A stretch of DNA of 64,000 nt from Sphingomonas sp. BT-65 (GTDB lineage Bacteria; Pseudomonadota; Alphaproteobacteria; Sphingomonadales; Sphingomonadaceae), in NCBI RefSeq assembly GCF_026107375.2, contig NZ_JAPCIA010000001.1:1116001-1180000 (forward strand). Direction: 5' to 3'. A program made the position numbers and the translations under genes. The notes under the pieces were generated by a model. That model was not told the DNA's origin and made no database searches. It saw only the letters and a list, made by a program, of their open reading frames with translations. Below, piece after piece: positions 34,822 to 43,658 of this stretch; within the stretch, counting starts at the first letter, position 1, and every line of letters starts with the position of its first letter.

Positions 34822-35988
34822 ATGGGCGCACCGATGAATCCGACCGACCTTCGTGTCGCCCTGTTCAGCGGCAACTATAATTATGTCCGCGACGGCGCGA
34901 ATCAGGCGCTGAACAAACTCGTCCGCCATCTGCTCGACCGCGGCGTGCAGGTGCGCGTCTACTCGCCGACGACCAATACGCCCGCCTTCGCGCCGGAGGG
35001 CGATCTGGTCAGCGTCCCCGCCTGGCCCGTCCCCGGCGGGCGCGGCGAATACAAGATCGCGCTCGGCCTGCCCAAGGGGCCGCGCGCCGATCTCGAGGCG
35101 TTCAAGCCCAATCTCGTCCACGTCTCGGCGCCCGAATTCCTCGGCCACGCCGCCATCGCCTGGGCGCGCGATCGCGGCGTCCCGGCGGTCGCCTCGCTCC
35201 ACACGCGGTTCGAGACCTATCCGCGCTATTACGGCATCGGCTTCCTCGAGCCCTGGCTGATCCGCCGCCTCACCCGCTTCTACAACAAGTTCGACCGCGT
35301 CGTGGTGCCCGGCAACTCGATCGCCGATCTGATCAAGGACTGGGGCGTCATCACGCCAATCAGCATCTGGTCGCGCGGCGTCGATCACGCGCGCTTCAAC
35401 CCGGGTCGCCGCGACGATGCCTGGCGCCGCAGCCTCGGCATCCCCGACGACGTCGCGGCGATCGGCTTCCTCGGCCGGCTCGTGCTGGAAAAGGGCCTCG
35501 ACATCTTCGCCGAGGTCGCGCGCGAGCTGAAGCGCCGTGACGTGCCGCACCGCATCCTGGTGATCGGCGAGGGCCCGGCGCGCGACTGGTTCGCCGAGCG
35601 CGTGCCCGACGCGATCTTCACCGGCTTCCAGTCGGGCGACGATCTCGGCCGCGCGGTCGCCGGGATGGACGTGTTCTTCAACCCGTCGATCACCGAGACC
35701 TTCGGCAACGTGACCTCGGAAGCGATGGCGTGCGGCGTGCCCGTGGTCGCGGCCAAGGCGACCGGGGCGATGGACCTGGTCGAAGAAGGCGTGACGGGCT
35801 TCCTGGTACCGCCCCGCGCGGTCGAAGCTTATGCCGACGCGATCGAGCGCCTCGCCCGCGACGGCGCGATGCGCCGCAGCTTCGGCGCGGCCGGCCATGC
35901 CAGGATGCAGTCCCATGTCTGGGACCGCGTCAACCAGGCCGTGCTGGATGCCTATCTGGAGGTGATGGCGGCGCGCACACCCCGATAA
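34822..35988 (+). CDS. Glycosyltransferase family 4 protein
   Basis: 388 residues with two Rossmann-like halves of the GT-B fold. N-terminal acceptor half (VALFSGNYNYVRDGANQALNKLVRHLLDRG) and C-terminal nucleotide-sugar half (IGFLGRLVLEKGLDIFAEVA; the E-x7-E motif ETFGNVTSE in SITETFGNVTSEAMACGVPVVA). It resembles the mannosyl/digalactosyl-type lipid glycosyltransferases; donor and acceptor are not determinable. ATG codons at 34822 or 34834 are both possible. Confidence 0.92.
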   Translation: MGAPMNPTDLRVALFSGNYNYVRDGANQALNKLVRHLLDRGVQVRVYSPTTNTPAFAPEGDLVSVPAWPVPGGRGEYKIALGLPKGPRADLEAFKPNLVHVSAPEFLGHAAIAWARDRGVPAVASLHTRFETYPRYYGIGFLEPWLIRRLTRFYNKFDRVVVPGNSIADLIKDWGVITPISIWSRGVDHARFNPGRRDDAWRRSLGIPDDVAAIGFLGRLVLEKGLDIFAEVARELKRRDVPHRILVIGEGPARDWFAERVPDAIFTGFQSGDDLGRAVAGMDVFFNPSITETFGNVTSEAMACGVPVVAAKATGAMDLVEEGVTGFLVPPRAVEAYADAIERLARDGAMRRSFGAAGHARMQSHVWDRVNQAVLDAYLEVMAARTPR

Positions 35989-35993
35989 CCAAC

Positions 35994-36101
35994 CGTCACC
36001 CCGGACTTGTTCCGGGGCCCACCGCACCGCGAGCGATGCGCAAGAGCCTCTCGCGCATCGTCAGCCGCGCGGTGGATCCCGGCACGGAGGCCGGGATGAC
36101 G
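35994..36101. repeat. Dispersed palindromic repeat, copy 2
   Basis: Opens CGTCACCCCGGAC and closes GGCCGGGATGACG, the same ends as the copy at 33013-33119. Its centre holds GAGCGATGCGCAAGAGCC and CTCGCGCATCGTC, which also pair. It fills the gap between the glycosyltransferase and DUF2218 genes. Confidence 0.8.
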
Positions 36102-36108
36102 ATGGGAA

Positions 36109-36423
36109 TTAGCCCCACGCGTAGCTCAGCGGCGCCTCGCGGAACGCGAAGCGGTCGACATGCCGCTCGACCGCGCCCTTCAACCCTTCGAGCTGCCCCT
36201 CGGCGCTGGCGTCCACGCGGATCGCCAGCCCGTCGGGCTTCGCGTCGAGCGTGACCAGCCCGTCGCCGGGCCAGTCGGCGCCGCGCGCGTCCTTCGGGAA
36301 CACGATCGTGCCATGGTCGGGCGTGAACTCGACCTTGAGATTGTGCTCCCAATGCTCGCACAGCTGCTGGAGGTAGCGGCTCGCCTTGTCCGTCTTCGCG
36401 AACCCCGTCGAACTGAACGCCAT
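36109..36423 (-). CDS. DUF2218 protein
   Basis: 104 residues. The family pattern is clear: KASRYLQQLCEHWEHNLKVEF near residue 13, then GTIVFP and the Trp/Asp/Gly strand region, ending RHVDRFAFREAPLSYAWG. DUF2218 proteins are small, SHS2-like and of unknown function, often next to PadR regulators or siderophore genes. It lies 2 bp after the PadR stop. Confidence 0.88.
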   Translation of the reverse strand: MAFSSTGFAKTDKASRYLQQLCEHWEHNLKVEFTPDHGTIVFPKDARGADWPGDGLVTLDAKPDGLAIRVDASAEGQLEGLKGAVERHVDRFAFREAPLSYAWG

Positions 36424-36425
36424 GC

Positions 36426-37028
36426 TTACAGCCTCTCGATCTTGCGCGCCGCCTCGTCGATGATGTCGGCGACCGCATGCAGGGTCTCCTGGCTCACCTC
36501 GCCATCGCCCAGCCGGTGCTGGAGCACCTGGCGCAGGTTGCCCATCGCGCGCCGCACCGGGCTGCCATGGCTGCGCGAGCGCATCGTGCCGATCTCGGCC
36601 AGCCGCTCCATCAGCGCCTCGACCTCTTCCTCGCGCTCGGTCAGGTGCGCCTGGCCCGCGGTGGTGATCGCGAACACCTTCTTGGCGTCGTCGCTCGCCT
36701 GCTCGGCGATCAGCTCCATGTCGGCGAGCATCGTCAGCGTCGGATAGACCACGCCCGGGCTCGGCGCATAGGCGCCGCCGGTGCGCTCCTCGATCTCGCG
36801 GATCAGGTCATAGCCGTGGCGCGGCGCTTCCTCGATCAGCTTGAGCAGGATCAGGCGCAGTTCGTCGCCCTGGAACATGCGCCGCCGTCCGCGGCCGCCG
36901 CCCATGCCGTCGGTGCGCACGTCCCATTCCACCGTGAACGGCCCCCATTGGCGCCGTCCGCGCGGACCGAACCCGCCAAACTCCATGCCCCCACGCGGCC
37001 CGCAGCCGCGATGATGTCCTCGAAACAT
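36426..37028 (-). CDS. PadR family transcriptional regulator
   Basis: 200 residues. A Gly/Arg-rich N-terminal extension (residues 1-50, GHHRGCGPRGGMEFGGFGPRG) precedes the winged-helix PadR domain (ELRLILLKLIEEAPRHGYDLIREIEERTGGAYAPSPGVVYPTL) and C-terminal dimerisation helices. PadR proteins repress their own operon and open on a phenolic or other ligand. The ATG at 37028 follows GAAAGG. A palindrome 35 bp upstream is the probable operator. Confidence 0.93.
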   Translation of the reverse strand: MFRGHHRGCGPRGGMEFGGFGPRGRRQWGPFTVEWDVRTDGMGGGRGRRRMFQGDELRLILLKLIEEAPRHGYDLIREIEERTGGAYAPSPGVVYPTLTMLADMELIAEQASDDAKKVFAITTAGQAHLTEREEEVEALMERLAEIGTMRSRSHGSPVRRAMGNLRQVLQHRLGDGEVSQETLHAVADIIDEAARKIERL

Positions 37029-37062
37029 ACAATACCTTTCATATTCGAGTCGTGATGCGTCT

Positions 37063-37074
37063 AAGATATATCTT
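37063..37074. promoter_or_regulatory. AAGATATATCTT palindrome, probable PadR operator
   Basis: A perfect 12-bp palindrome in an AT-rich stretch, followed by TGAGATA, giving the half-site repeat (AGATA..TATCT) typical of PadR operators. It lies 35 bp before the padR start and 58 bp before the divergent rarA start, so it could affect both. Confidence 0.6.
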
Positions 37075-37131
37075 GAGATAGCTTGCACAAGCCCCTTCGC
37101 GAAACTTTTGGAAGTTCCTATATCGTTCCGC

Positions 37132-38454
37132 ATGGCCGACCTGTTCGGCGGGCTGGAGTCCGCCACCGCCCCTGACGATTCCGCCCCCGGCGGCCCGCTC
37201 GCCGACCGGCTGCGTCCGCAGCGGCTCGAGGACGTCGTCGGCCAGGATCACCTCACCGGCCCCGAGGGCGCGATCGGCCGCATGGTCGCCGCGGGCAAGC
37301 TCTCGTCGATCATCCTGTGGGGGCCGCCCGGCACCGGCAAGACCACGATCGCCCGGCTGCTCGCCGACGCGGTCGGCCTGCGCTTCGTCGCGATCAGCGC
37401 GGTGTTCTCGGGTGTCGCCGATCTCAAGAAGGTGTTCGCCGAGGCCAGGGAGCACGCGAAGCTCGGCAAGCGCACCTTGCTGTTCGTGGACGAGATCCAC
37501 CGCTTCAACCGCTCACAGCAGGACGGCTTCCTGCCCTTCGTCGAGGACGGCACCGTCATATTGGTCGGCGCGACCACCGAGAATCCAAGCTTCGAGCTCA
37601 ACGCCGCACTGCTCAGCCGCGCGCAAGTCCTCATCCTGCGCCGCCTTGACCACGCCGCGCTCACTCAGCTGCTCGACCGCGCCGAGGCCGTGGAGGAACG
37701 CCCCCTCCCCCTAACTCCCGAAGCACGCGACGCGCTGGTCGCCAGCGCCGACGGCGACGGCCGCTTCCTGCTCAACCAGGCCGAGACCCTGTTCTCGGTG
37801 GCCTTCGAGGCGCCGCTCGACCCGGCCGCGCTGGGCGACTTCCTCCAGCGCCGCGTCGCGGTCTACGACAAGGATCGCGAGGGGCATTACAACCTCATCT
37901 CCGCGCTCCACAAATCGATCCGCGGCAGCGATCCCCAGGCCGCGCTCTATTATCTCGCGCGGATGCTGACGGCGGGCGAGGAGCCGCTCTACGTGCTGCG
38001 CCGCCTCACCCGCGCCGCGGTCGAGGATGTCGGCCTCGCCGATCCCAACGCCCTCACCCAATGCATCGCCGCCAAGGACACCTACGAGTTCCTCGGCTCG
38101 CCCGAAGGCGAGCTGGCGATCGCCCAGGCTTGCCTCTACCTCGCCACCGCGCCCAAATCGAACGCCGCCTACACCGCGCAGAAGGCGGCATGGCGCTCGG
38201 CCAAGGAAACCGGCTCGCTGATGCCGCCGCAGAACATCCTCAACGCGCCGACCCGGCTGATGAAGGAGATCGGCTACGGCAAGGGCTATAGCTACGACCA
38301 TGATGCCGAGGGCGGCTTCTCGGGCGACAATTACTGGCCCGAGGAGATGGAGCCGCAGACCTTCTACGCCCCCACCGACCGCGGCATGGAAAAGCGCATC
38401 GCCGAACGCATGGCGTGGTGGGACGAGCGGCGGCGGGAGCTCAAGGGCGACTAG
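37132..38454 (+). CDS. rarA: Replication-associated recombination protein A (RarA/MgsA)
   Basis: 440 residues. AAA+ clamp-loader-like ATPase: Walker A GPPGTGKTT, Walker B LLFVDEIHRFNRSQQDGFLP, sensor 1 GATTENPSFELNAALLSR, then C-terminal tetramerisation domain with YHYNLISALHKSIRGSDPQAALYYLARM-type helices and the end PPQNILNAPTRLMKEIGYGKGY. Acts at stalled replication forks. The start is set at MADLFGG because upstream codons overlap the promoter region. Confidence 0.97.
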   Translation: MADLFGGLESATAPDDSAPGGPLADRLRPQRLEDVVGQDHLTGPEGAIGRMVAAGKLSSIILWGPPGTGKTTIARLLADAVGLRFVAISAVFSGVADLKKVFAEAREHAKLGKRTLLFVDEIHRFNRSQQDGFLPFVEDGTVILVGATTENPSFELNAALLSRAQVLILRRLDHAALTQLLDRAEAVEERPLPLTPEARDALVASADGDGRFLLNQAETLFSVAFEAPLDPAALGDFLQRRVAVYDKDREGHYNLISALHKSIRGSDPQAALYYLARMLTAGEEPLYVLRRLTRAAVEDVGLADPNALTQCIAAKDTYEFLGSPEGELAIAQACLYLATAPKSNAAYTAQKAAWRSAKETGSLMPPQNILNAPTRLMKEIGYGKGYSYDHDAEGGFSGDNYWPEEMEPQTFYAPTDRGMEKRIAERMAWWDERRRELKGD

Positions 38455-38462
38455 GCGCGGGT

Positions 38463-38855
38463 TCAGCTTGGAATTCGCGCGATGACCTTGATCTCGAAGT
38501 CGAACCCGGCGAGCCAGTTGACGCCGATCGCCGTCCAGTTCGGATAGGGCTGGTCGGGAAATACCTCGCCCTTGACCTTCATGATCGTGTCGAACTGGTT
38601 CTCGGGATCGGTGTGGAATGTCGTCACATCGACGATGTCGTCGAGCCCGCATCCGCCCGCCTTCAGCGTCGCCTCGAGATTGGCGAAGGCCAGCCGGACC
38701 TGCGCCTCGAAGTCCGGCTCGGGCGAACCGTCGCTGCGGCTGCCGACCTGACCGGACACGAACAGGAGGTCGCCCGACCGGATCGCCGCGGAATAGGTGT
38801 GTAAGTTATAGAGGTCATGCCGACCGGCGGGAAAAACGGCGTCACGCTTGGCCAT
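38463..38855 (-). CDS. RidA family protein
   Basis: 130 residues, the YjgF/YER057c/UK114 fold. Visible: YSAAIRSGDLLFVSGQVG, FEAQVRLAFANLEATLKAGGCGLDDIVDVTTFH and the end YPNWTAIGVNWLAGFDFEIKVIARI. The substrate-binding Arg of true RidA (R105) is not obvious: the aligned region reads PYPNWTAIGV, so this may be another YjgF subgroup and not a 2-aminoacrylate deaminase. Confidence 0.9.
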   Translation of the reverse strand: MAKRDAVFPAGRHDLYNLHTYSAAIRSGDLLFVSGQVGSRSDGSPEPDFEAQVRLAFANLEATLKAGGCGLDDIVDVTTFHTDPENQFDTIMKVKGEVFPDQPYPNWTAIGVNWLAGFDFEIKVIARIPS

Positions 38856-38983
38856 GTACAGTCTCCTGGAAAGGGGTGCCGGCAGGCCGATGCCCGCCGC
38901 GCGGTTTCAGATACGCGGCGTATGTAAGACGTGGCCTTCCGCCATCCAGCCCTGGTCACGGCCAATTTCTACTGGCTCATGGA

Positions 38984-39434
38984 CTAGCTCGCCTTCGCCG
39001 CCCCCGATGGCGACGGACTCGGGCTCGCCCCCGTCGCCTTGGGCAGGATCACCTCGACCCGCCGGTTGCGCTGCCGGCAAGCCTCGTCGTCGCTGCCGTC
39101 CGACTTGGCGTTGGGCGCCACCGGGCGCAGTTCGCCGAGCCCGATCGTCCGCATCCGCGCCGCCTCCACACCCTTGCCGGCGAGATAGGTCTTCACCGCC
39201 TCCGTCCGCGCCTCGGACAATTTCTTGTTATAGGCGTCGTCGCCCTTGGCGTCGGTATGCCCCTCGATCGTGATCGCTCCGCCGCCGCCCGCCGCGATGA
39301 GCTGCGCCAGGCGGTCGAGCGTGCCCTGCGCATCGGCGCGGATTCGCCCCATCGCGGCCCGGCTTCGGCGGCGAGCCGGGGTCGCCGCAGGACGAGGCGA
39401 GCACGGCGCTTCCCCTTCCAATGTTGGAATTCAT
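38984..39434 (-). pseudogene. OmpA-like domain lipoprotein, 5' end damaged
   Basis: The C-terminal OmpA peptidoglycan-binding domain is intact in one frame (AITIEGHTDAKGDDAYNKKL, then SEARTEAVKTYLAGKG, ACRQRNRRVEVILPKA). Its open frame begins at 39421 with no signal peptide. A neighbouring frame beginning ATG 39434 reads VLASSCGDPGSPPKPG, like the end of a lipoprotein signal and linker, and joins the OmpA frame if one base is shifted near 39345. The hydrophobic part of a signal is missing, so the 5' end looks truncated as well as shifted. A non-lipidated intact short protein is the alternative. Confidence 0.6.
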
Positions 39435-39450
39435 CTGCTCTCATCGGGGC

Positions 39451-40914
39451 ATGACCGAACCAGCCCAGCCGAGCCTTCACCCGCATTCGCCGTCGCTTGA
39501 CACGCCCCGCGCGACCCCTCGATTCCGTCAACTTTGTGAGTCAAGATTGTCAACTTTCCTGCTCGCGGCACTCGCGCTCGCTGTGCCCGCCGCTGCCCAA
39601 CAGGCACCCGAGCCCACGCCGCACCAGCGCGCCATCGCCGCGGGGTACAAGGCGGCGATGCTGTGCAGCGGCATCTTCAACGCCGGCCGCACCCCCGAGC
39701 AGGTCGAGGCGCTCGAGCTGACCGGCATCTATCCCGACTATCAGGCGCTGGTCGGCCTGCCCGCCAAGGTTGATTCAAGCAGACGCCTCGTCACCGTCGA
39801 ATGGGCCGACGCGATGCCGCCGCGCCGCGCCCAGTGGCGGCCCGGCACCGGCTGCACCAACGAACCGATCGGCGCGGTCGCCCCGCACGCAGCGACAAGC
39901 TATCCGCCGCTCGCCGCGGCGCAGCCCGATCCGCGCCCCTGGCCGCAGGGTGACGCAATACCCGCGATCCGCACCCCGCGCGCGCTCGAGCCCGTCGTTG
40001 CGGCGGCGTTCGACGGGACGAGCTACCGCGCCGGATCGCGCACCACCGGCGTCATCGTCCTCCGCGACGGACATATCGTCGCCGAGCGCTACGCTCCGGG
40101 TTTCGGGCCGCTCGTCTCGAACCGCACCTGGTCGGTGGCCAAGAGCATCAGCGGGACGCTCGTCGGGATCGCGGTACGCGACGGACTGGTCCGGGTCGAT
40201 CGCGCCGCGCGCATCCCCGCCTGGGCCGACGAGCCGCCCGGCGACGTCCGCCGCACGATCACGCTCGACCATCTCCTGCGCATGGCCAGCGGCCTGCACA
40301 GCGACACCGCCGGCAACCGCACCGACGAAGTCTATTTCGGTGGCACCGCGGTGACCGAGGAGACGGTCGGCTGGCCCTCGATCGCCCGGCCCGGCACGCG
40401 CTTCCGCTACGCCAACAACGACACGATGCTCGCCATGCTCTCGCTGCGCACGGCGATGGGCGACGCGCGCTACCGTGACTTCCCGGCCAAGGGGCTGTTC
40501 GAGCCGCTCGGCATGGCGCGCACCGTCGCGGAGACCGACTGGCGCGGCAACTACATCCTCTCCTCGCAAGTCTGGTCGACCGCGCGCGACCTCGCCCGGC
40601 TCGGCGAGCTGTGGCGCAATGACGGGGTGTGGCAGGGCAAGCGCGTCCTGCCCGAGGGCTGGGTGAAATACATGACCACCCCCAGCGGACCGCAGCCGGC
40701 CGGCGACGGCCCGGGCTATGGCGCGACGCTCTGGCTGTTCGGCCCGAAACAGGGCCTGCCCGAAGGCAGCTATGCCGCGCAGGGCAATCGCGGCCAGTTC
40801 ATCTTCGTCATCCCCTCCGCGAAGCTCGTCGTCGTCCGCCGCGGCGAGGACCCGGCGGGCAACGCGTTCGAAGCGCCGCGCTTCGTCGCCGATGTGCTCA
40901 AGGCGCTCGAATGA
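39451..40914 (+). CDS. Serine hydrolase, class C beta-lactamase-like, exported
   Basis: About 487 residues. A hydrophobic signal (STFLLAALALAVPAAAQ) sits about 35-50 residues from this ATG. Catalytic motifs of the family are present: Ser228-x-x-Lys231 in TWSVAKSISG and Tyr320-x-Asn322 in RYANNDTMLAML. This suggests an esterase, D,D-peptidase or amidase and not necessarily a beta-lactamase. Because the signal lies internally, the true start may be the TTG at 39547, which would also avoid overlap with the divergent OmpA-like gene. Confidence 0.88.
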   Translation: MTEPAQPSLHPHSPSLDTPRATPRFRQLCESRLSTFLLAALALAVPAAAQQAPEPTPHQRAIAAGYKAAMLCSGIFNAGRTPEQVEALELTGIYPDYQALVGLPAKVDSSRRLVTVEWADAMPPRRAQWRPGTGCTNEPIGAVAPHAATSYPPLAAAQPDPRPWPQGDAIPAIRTPRALEPVVAAAFDGTSYRAGSRTTGVIVLRDGHIVAERYAPGFGPLVSNRTWSVAKSISGTLVGIAVRDGLVRVDRAARIPAWADEPPGDVRRTITLDHLLRMASGLHSDTAGNRTDEVYFGGTAVTEETVGWPSIARPGTRFRYANNDTMLAMLSLRTAMGDARYRDFPAKGLFEPLGMARTVAETDWRGNYILSSQVWSTARDLARLGELWRNDGVWQGKRVLPEGWVKYMTTPSGPQPAGDGPGYGATLWLFGPKQGLPEGSYAAQGNRGQFIFVIPSAKLVVVRRGEDPAGNAFEAPRFVADVLKALE

Positions 40915-40924
40915 GGGACTGGCC

Positions 40925-41266
40925 ATGAAAGACTGGGACGAAGCCTGCGCCTATGCGCTCTCGCTCCCCGACGTCGAGATGGCGCTGTGGTGGGGCACGC
41001 CCTGCCCCAAGGTCAACGGCAAGGGCTTCATGTCTCCCAGCCGCGAGCCGGGCAGCTTCGCGCTCGCGGTCACTCACCCCGAGAAGCAGATATTGTTCGA
41101 GACCGACCCCGAGACCTTCTGGCAGACCGATCACTATCGCAACTATCCGATGCTGCTCGTGCGCTACGGCACCGATGCCCATGAGCGGATCGAGCTCTAT
41201 ATCCAGCGCGCCTGGTGGGACCGCGCCAAGGCTCCCCAACGCAAGACGTTCGGCGAGCGGCCCTAG
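40925..41266 (+). CDS. MmcQ/YjbR family protein
   Basis: 113 residues, CyaY-like fold. Pattern: ALSLPDVEMALWWGTPCPKVNGKGFM, ALAVTHPEKQILFETDPETFWQTDHYRNYPMLLVRYG and the end RAWWDRAKAPQRKTFGERP. These proteins are annotated as DNA-binding but the function is uncertain. It follows the serine hydrolase by 10 bp, and its stop overlaps the next GTG start. Confidence 0.88.
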   Translation: MKDWDEACAYALSLPDVEMALWWGTPCPKVNGKGFMSPSREPGSFALAVTHPEKQILFETDPETFWQTDHYRNYPMLLVRYGTDAHERIELYIQRAWWDRAKAPQRKTFGERP

Positions 41267-42126
41267 TGAACCGGCTTCGCTTCACCCGCTTCGCCGCGAT
41301 CGACTGGTCGGGCGCCAAGGGCAGCCGCCATCCGGGCATCGCGCTGGCGGTCTGCGAGGCCGGGAACGCAGCGCCCGAACTCGTCCCCCCACCCGCTCGC
41401 CATTGGTCGCGGACCGCCATCCGCGACTGGATCCTCGCCCGCGCCGCCGAGCCGCTGCTGATCGGCTTCGACATGAGCTTCTGCGCCCCGATCCTCGACC
41501 GCGGCGCCTATCTCCCCGGCGAGAGCAGCGCGACCGACGGCCGCGCCTTCTGGGCCTATGTCGATGCCCGGAGCGATGACGAGGACCTGGGTGCCGCGTC
41601 GTTCCTGGACATCCGCCGCGGCCGTCATTTCTACCTCGGTGCCGCCGACGGCCCCAAGGCGGACTTCATGCACTTCCGCCGCTGCGAGCAGCATTTCAAC
41701 GCCGGCGGCGGCGGCAAGGTCACCACCGTCTACGACGCGATCGGCGCCGCGCAAGTCGCCAAGGCGAGCTTCGCCGGGATGCGGCTGCTCCATGCGCTCG
41801 ACGGCAAGGTCGCAATCTGGCCGTTCGATCCGCTGCCGCTTGCGGGCGCGGTGGTGGTCGAGATCTACACCGCGATCGCCGCGCGCGCCGCCGGGCTGCG
41901 CAAGGGCCGATCCAAGCTGCGCGACACCACGACGCTCGACACCGCGCTCGCCACGCTGGGCTCGCGCCCGCACGCGCCGCTCGCCCGCTACGACGATCAT
42001 TCGACCGACGCGATCCTCACCGCCGCCTGGCTGCGCGCCAATGCCGGCCGCGCCGATCTCTGGCATCCGCCCGCCCTCACGTCGGAGATCGCGCGAACCG
42101 AGGGCTGGACCTTCGGCATCGCATGA
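41266..42126 (+). CDS. Conserved protein of unknown function with RNase H-like opening
   Basis: 286 residues from a GTG whose G is shared with the upstream stop (TAGTG). The N-terminus FAAIDWSGAKGSRHPGIALAV and ADRLRHE-like later strands suggest an RNase H-type fold as in DUF429 proteins (IDxSGA beta-turn, then LLIGFDMSF with a second acidic residue, and DDHSTDAILTAAWLRANA near the C-terminus). A predicted nuclease role is only fold-based. No signal or membrane segments. Confidence 0.75.
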   Translation: MNRLRFTRFAAIDWSGAKGSRHPGIALAVCEAGNAAPELVPPPARHWSRTAIRDWILARAAEPLLIGFDMSFCAPILDRGAYLPGESSATDGRAFWAYVDARSDDEDLGAASFLDIRRGRHFYLGAADGPKADFMHFRRCEQHFNAGGGGKVTTVYDAIGAAQVAKASFAGMRLLHALDGKVAIWPFDPLPLAGAVVVEIYTAIAARAAGLRKGRSKLRDTTTLDTALATLGSRPHAPLARYDDHSTDAILTAAWLRANAGRADLWHPPALTSEIARTEGWTFGIA

Positions 42127-42192
42127 CACGGATCGCCGCAAAACCGGCCGGTCTTGCACCGGCTGTTAACCTTGCCGGTGCAGAGTCCGGCC

Positions 42193-43395
42193 ATGCGACG
42201 TTCGGACCAGCAGCAGCGACTGAGGTCGCGTTGGAATCCGTTCCGCGAGAGCATCCCGCTCCCGCTTCCGGTCTATCGCGAGCTGATCGACACGCTGTTC
42301 GCCATGCGCCTGCCGATCATGGGACTGGGTCTGGTCTTCGCCCTTCTGGCGGGCCTCGTCGCCTACGAATGGCGCGATCCGGTGTTCGCTGCGATCGCCG
42401 CCGGCGCCTTGATCGTCACGGCGGGGCGCCTCGTCCTGCTCCAGGCCTATGCGCGCGAACCGCGCAAGAGCCAGGACGAGCTCGAGCGCTGGGAGCGGCG
42501 CTATGCGATCGGCAACTATGCGATCGCGCTGCTGCTCGCGGCGTTGAACCTGCAAGCACTCACCTATCATCTTCCGTTGCTTCACCTGCTCACCGTCAGC
42601 CTGGTGTTCGGCTTTGGCGCTGGGGTGGTGTCGCGAATCTCGGTGCGGCCGATGATCTGCGTCATCAGCCTGCTGCTCGCCACCGTGCCGACGGTGGCCG
42701 GGCTGCTCGCACACGCGCTCGTGCCGCACGCTGCGCCGCTCCATGCGGAGCTGTTCGCAATCGAGGGGGCGATGGTCGCGATGATCACCGGGCTCAGCCT
42801 CCATACCGTGGCACACCTCTACCGCTCGGCGGTCGAGCATCTCGTGGCACAGCATGACATGGCTCAGCTCGCCAAGCACGACGCGCTCACAGGCCTCGCC
42901 AATCGCCTGCTGCTGCGCGAGCGCTTCCACGACGCGAGCCAGGCCGCGCTGCGCGGCAACTCGCGGCTCGCCGTCCACTTCATCGATCTCGACGGCTTCA
43001 AGCCGATCAATGACGGCTATGGGCATCCGGCCGGCGACGCGGTGCTCCAGGAAGTCGCACGGCGGCTCGAATCCTCGCTCCGCATCGAGGACACGGTGGC
43101 ACGTCTCGGCGGCGACGAGTTCGTCATCCTCCAGGCCGATGTCGCGCACGACAGCGAGGCCGAGATGCTGGCGCGCCGCATCATCCGCGGGCTCAGCGCC
43201 CCCTATGCGATCGACGATGCGACCGTGCATCTCTCGGCCAGCGTCGGGATCGCGCTCGCACCCGATATCGGCTTCGATTTCGAGCGGCTGCTCGCCTGCG
43301 CCGATGCCGCGCTGTACCGCTCCAAGCTGGGCGGCAAGGCAAGGCTCAGCTTCTGCACGCGCGAGGACGCGGCCAATACCGAACTCGCCGCGTGA
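42193..43395 (+). CDS. Membrane-bound GGDEF diguanylate cyclase
   Basis: 400 residues. The N-terminal half has about five or six membrane helices (residues 36-215), followed by a GGDEF domain from about 230. The active site LGGDEF (residues 306-310 for GGDEF) is intact, and an inhibitory I-site RxxD (RIED) lies five residues before it, so it should make cyclic di-GMP and be product-inhibited. ATG 42193 is preferred over a TTG 39 bases upstream. No EAL domain follows. Confidence 0.92.
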   Translation: MRRSDQQQRLRSRWNPFRESIPLPLPVYRELIDTLFAMRLPIMGLGLVFALLAGLVAYEWRDPVFAAIAAGALIVTAGRLVLLQAYAREPRKSQDELERWERRYAIGNYAIALLLAALNLQALTYHLPLLHLLTVSLVFGFGAGVVSRISVRPMICVISLLLATVPTVAGLLAHALVPHAAPLHAELFAIEGAMVAMITGLSLHTVAHLYRSAVEHLVAQHDMAQLAKHDALTGLANRLLLRERFHDASQAALRGNSRLAVHFIDLDGFKPINDGYGHPAGDAVLQEVARRLESSLRIEDTVARLGGDEFVILQADVAHDSEAEMLARRIIRGLSAPYAIDDATVHLSASVGIALAPDIGFDFERLLACADAALYRSKLGGKARLSFCTREDAANTELAA

Positions 43396-43483
43396 GCCGC
43401 GCGCCTCCAGAATCCGCCTTGACCCGCGCCCATGGTTCGGCTCAAGACGCGCGGCCCGCGGAATTCCGTGGTTTGGTCTGAGT

Positions 43484-43559
43484 GCCGGTTTAGCTCAGCT
43501 GGTAGAGCAGCGGTTTTGTAAACCGAAGGTCGCGGGTTCGATCCCTGCAACCGGCACCA
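43484..43559 (+). tRNA. tRNA-Thr (anticodon TGT)
   Basis: 76 bases with encoded CCA. Acceptor GCCGGTT pairs with AACCGGC; D arm GCTCAGCTGGTAGAGC; anticodon loop TTTGTAA giving TGT; T arm GCGGGTTCGATCCCTGC. A single G-A mismatch closes the top of the anticodon stem. Confidence 0.96.
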
Positions 43560-43633
43560 TTTTATCGCTACCACCCCGCCTGCACGCATTTTGGTCTCGC
43601 CTTTCATCCCGCGCGCGGTATGTGTCGGTTAAT

Positions 43634-43647
43634 TGACAACGTTATCA
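43634..43647. promoter_or_regulatory. LacI-type operator TGACAACGTTATCA
   Basis: A near-perfect 14-bp palindrome (one mismatch) centred on AACGTT, as expected for LacI-family sugar regulators. It ends one base before the AGGAGAGG ribosome site of the sugar permease gene and thus lies over the leader or promoter. The cognate regulator is not in the window. Confidence 0.65.
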
Positions 43648-43658
43648 GGAGAGGGGCG

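Noticed and set aside
38930..38990. Short plus-strand frame reading FRHPALVTANFYWLMD before a stop
   Set aside because: Too short and no start or ribosome site; possibly a chance frame or gene end remnant, not supportable.
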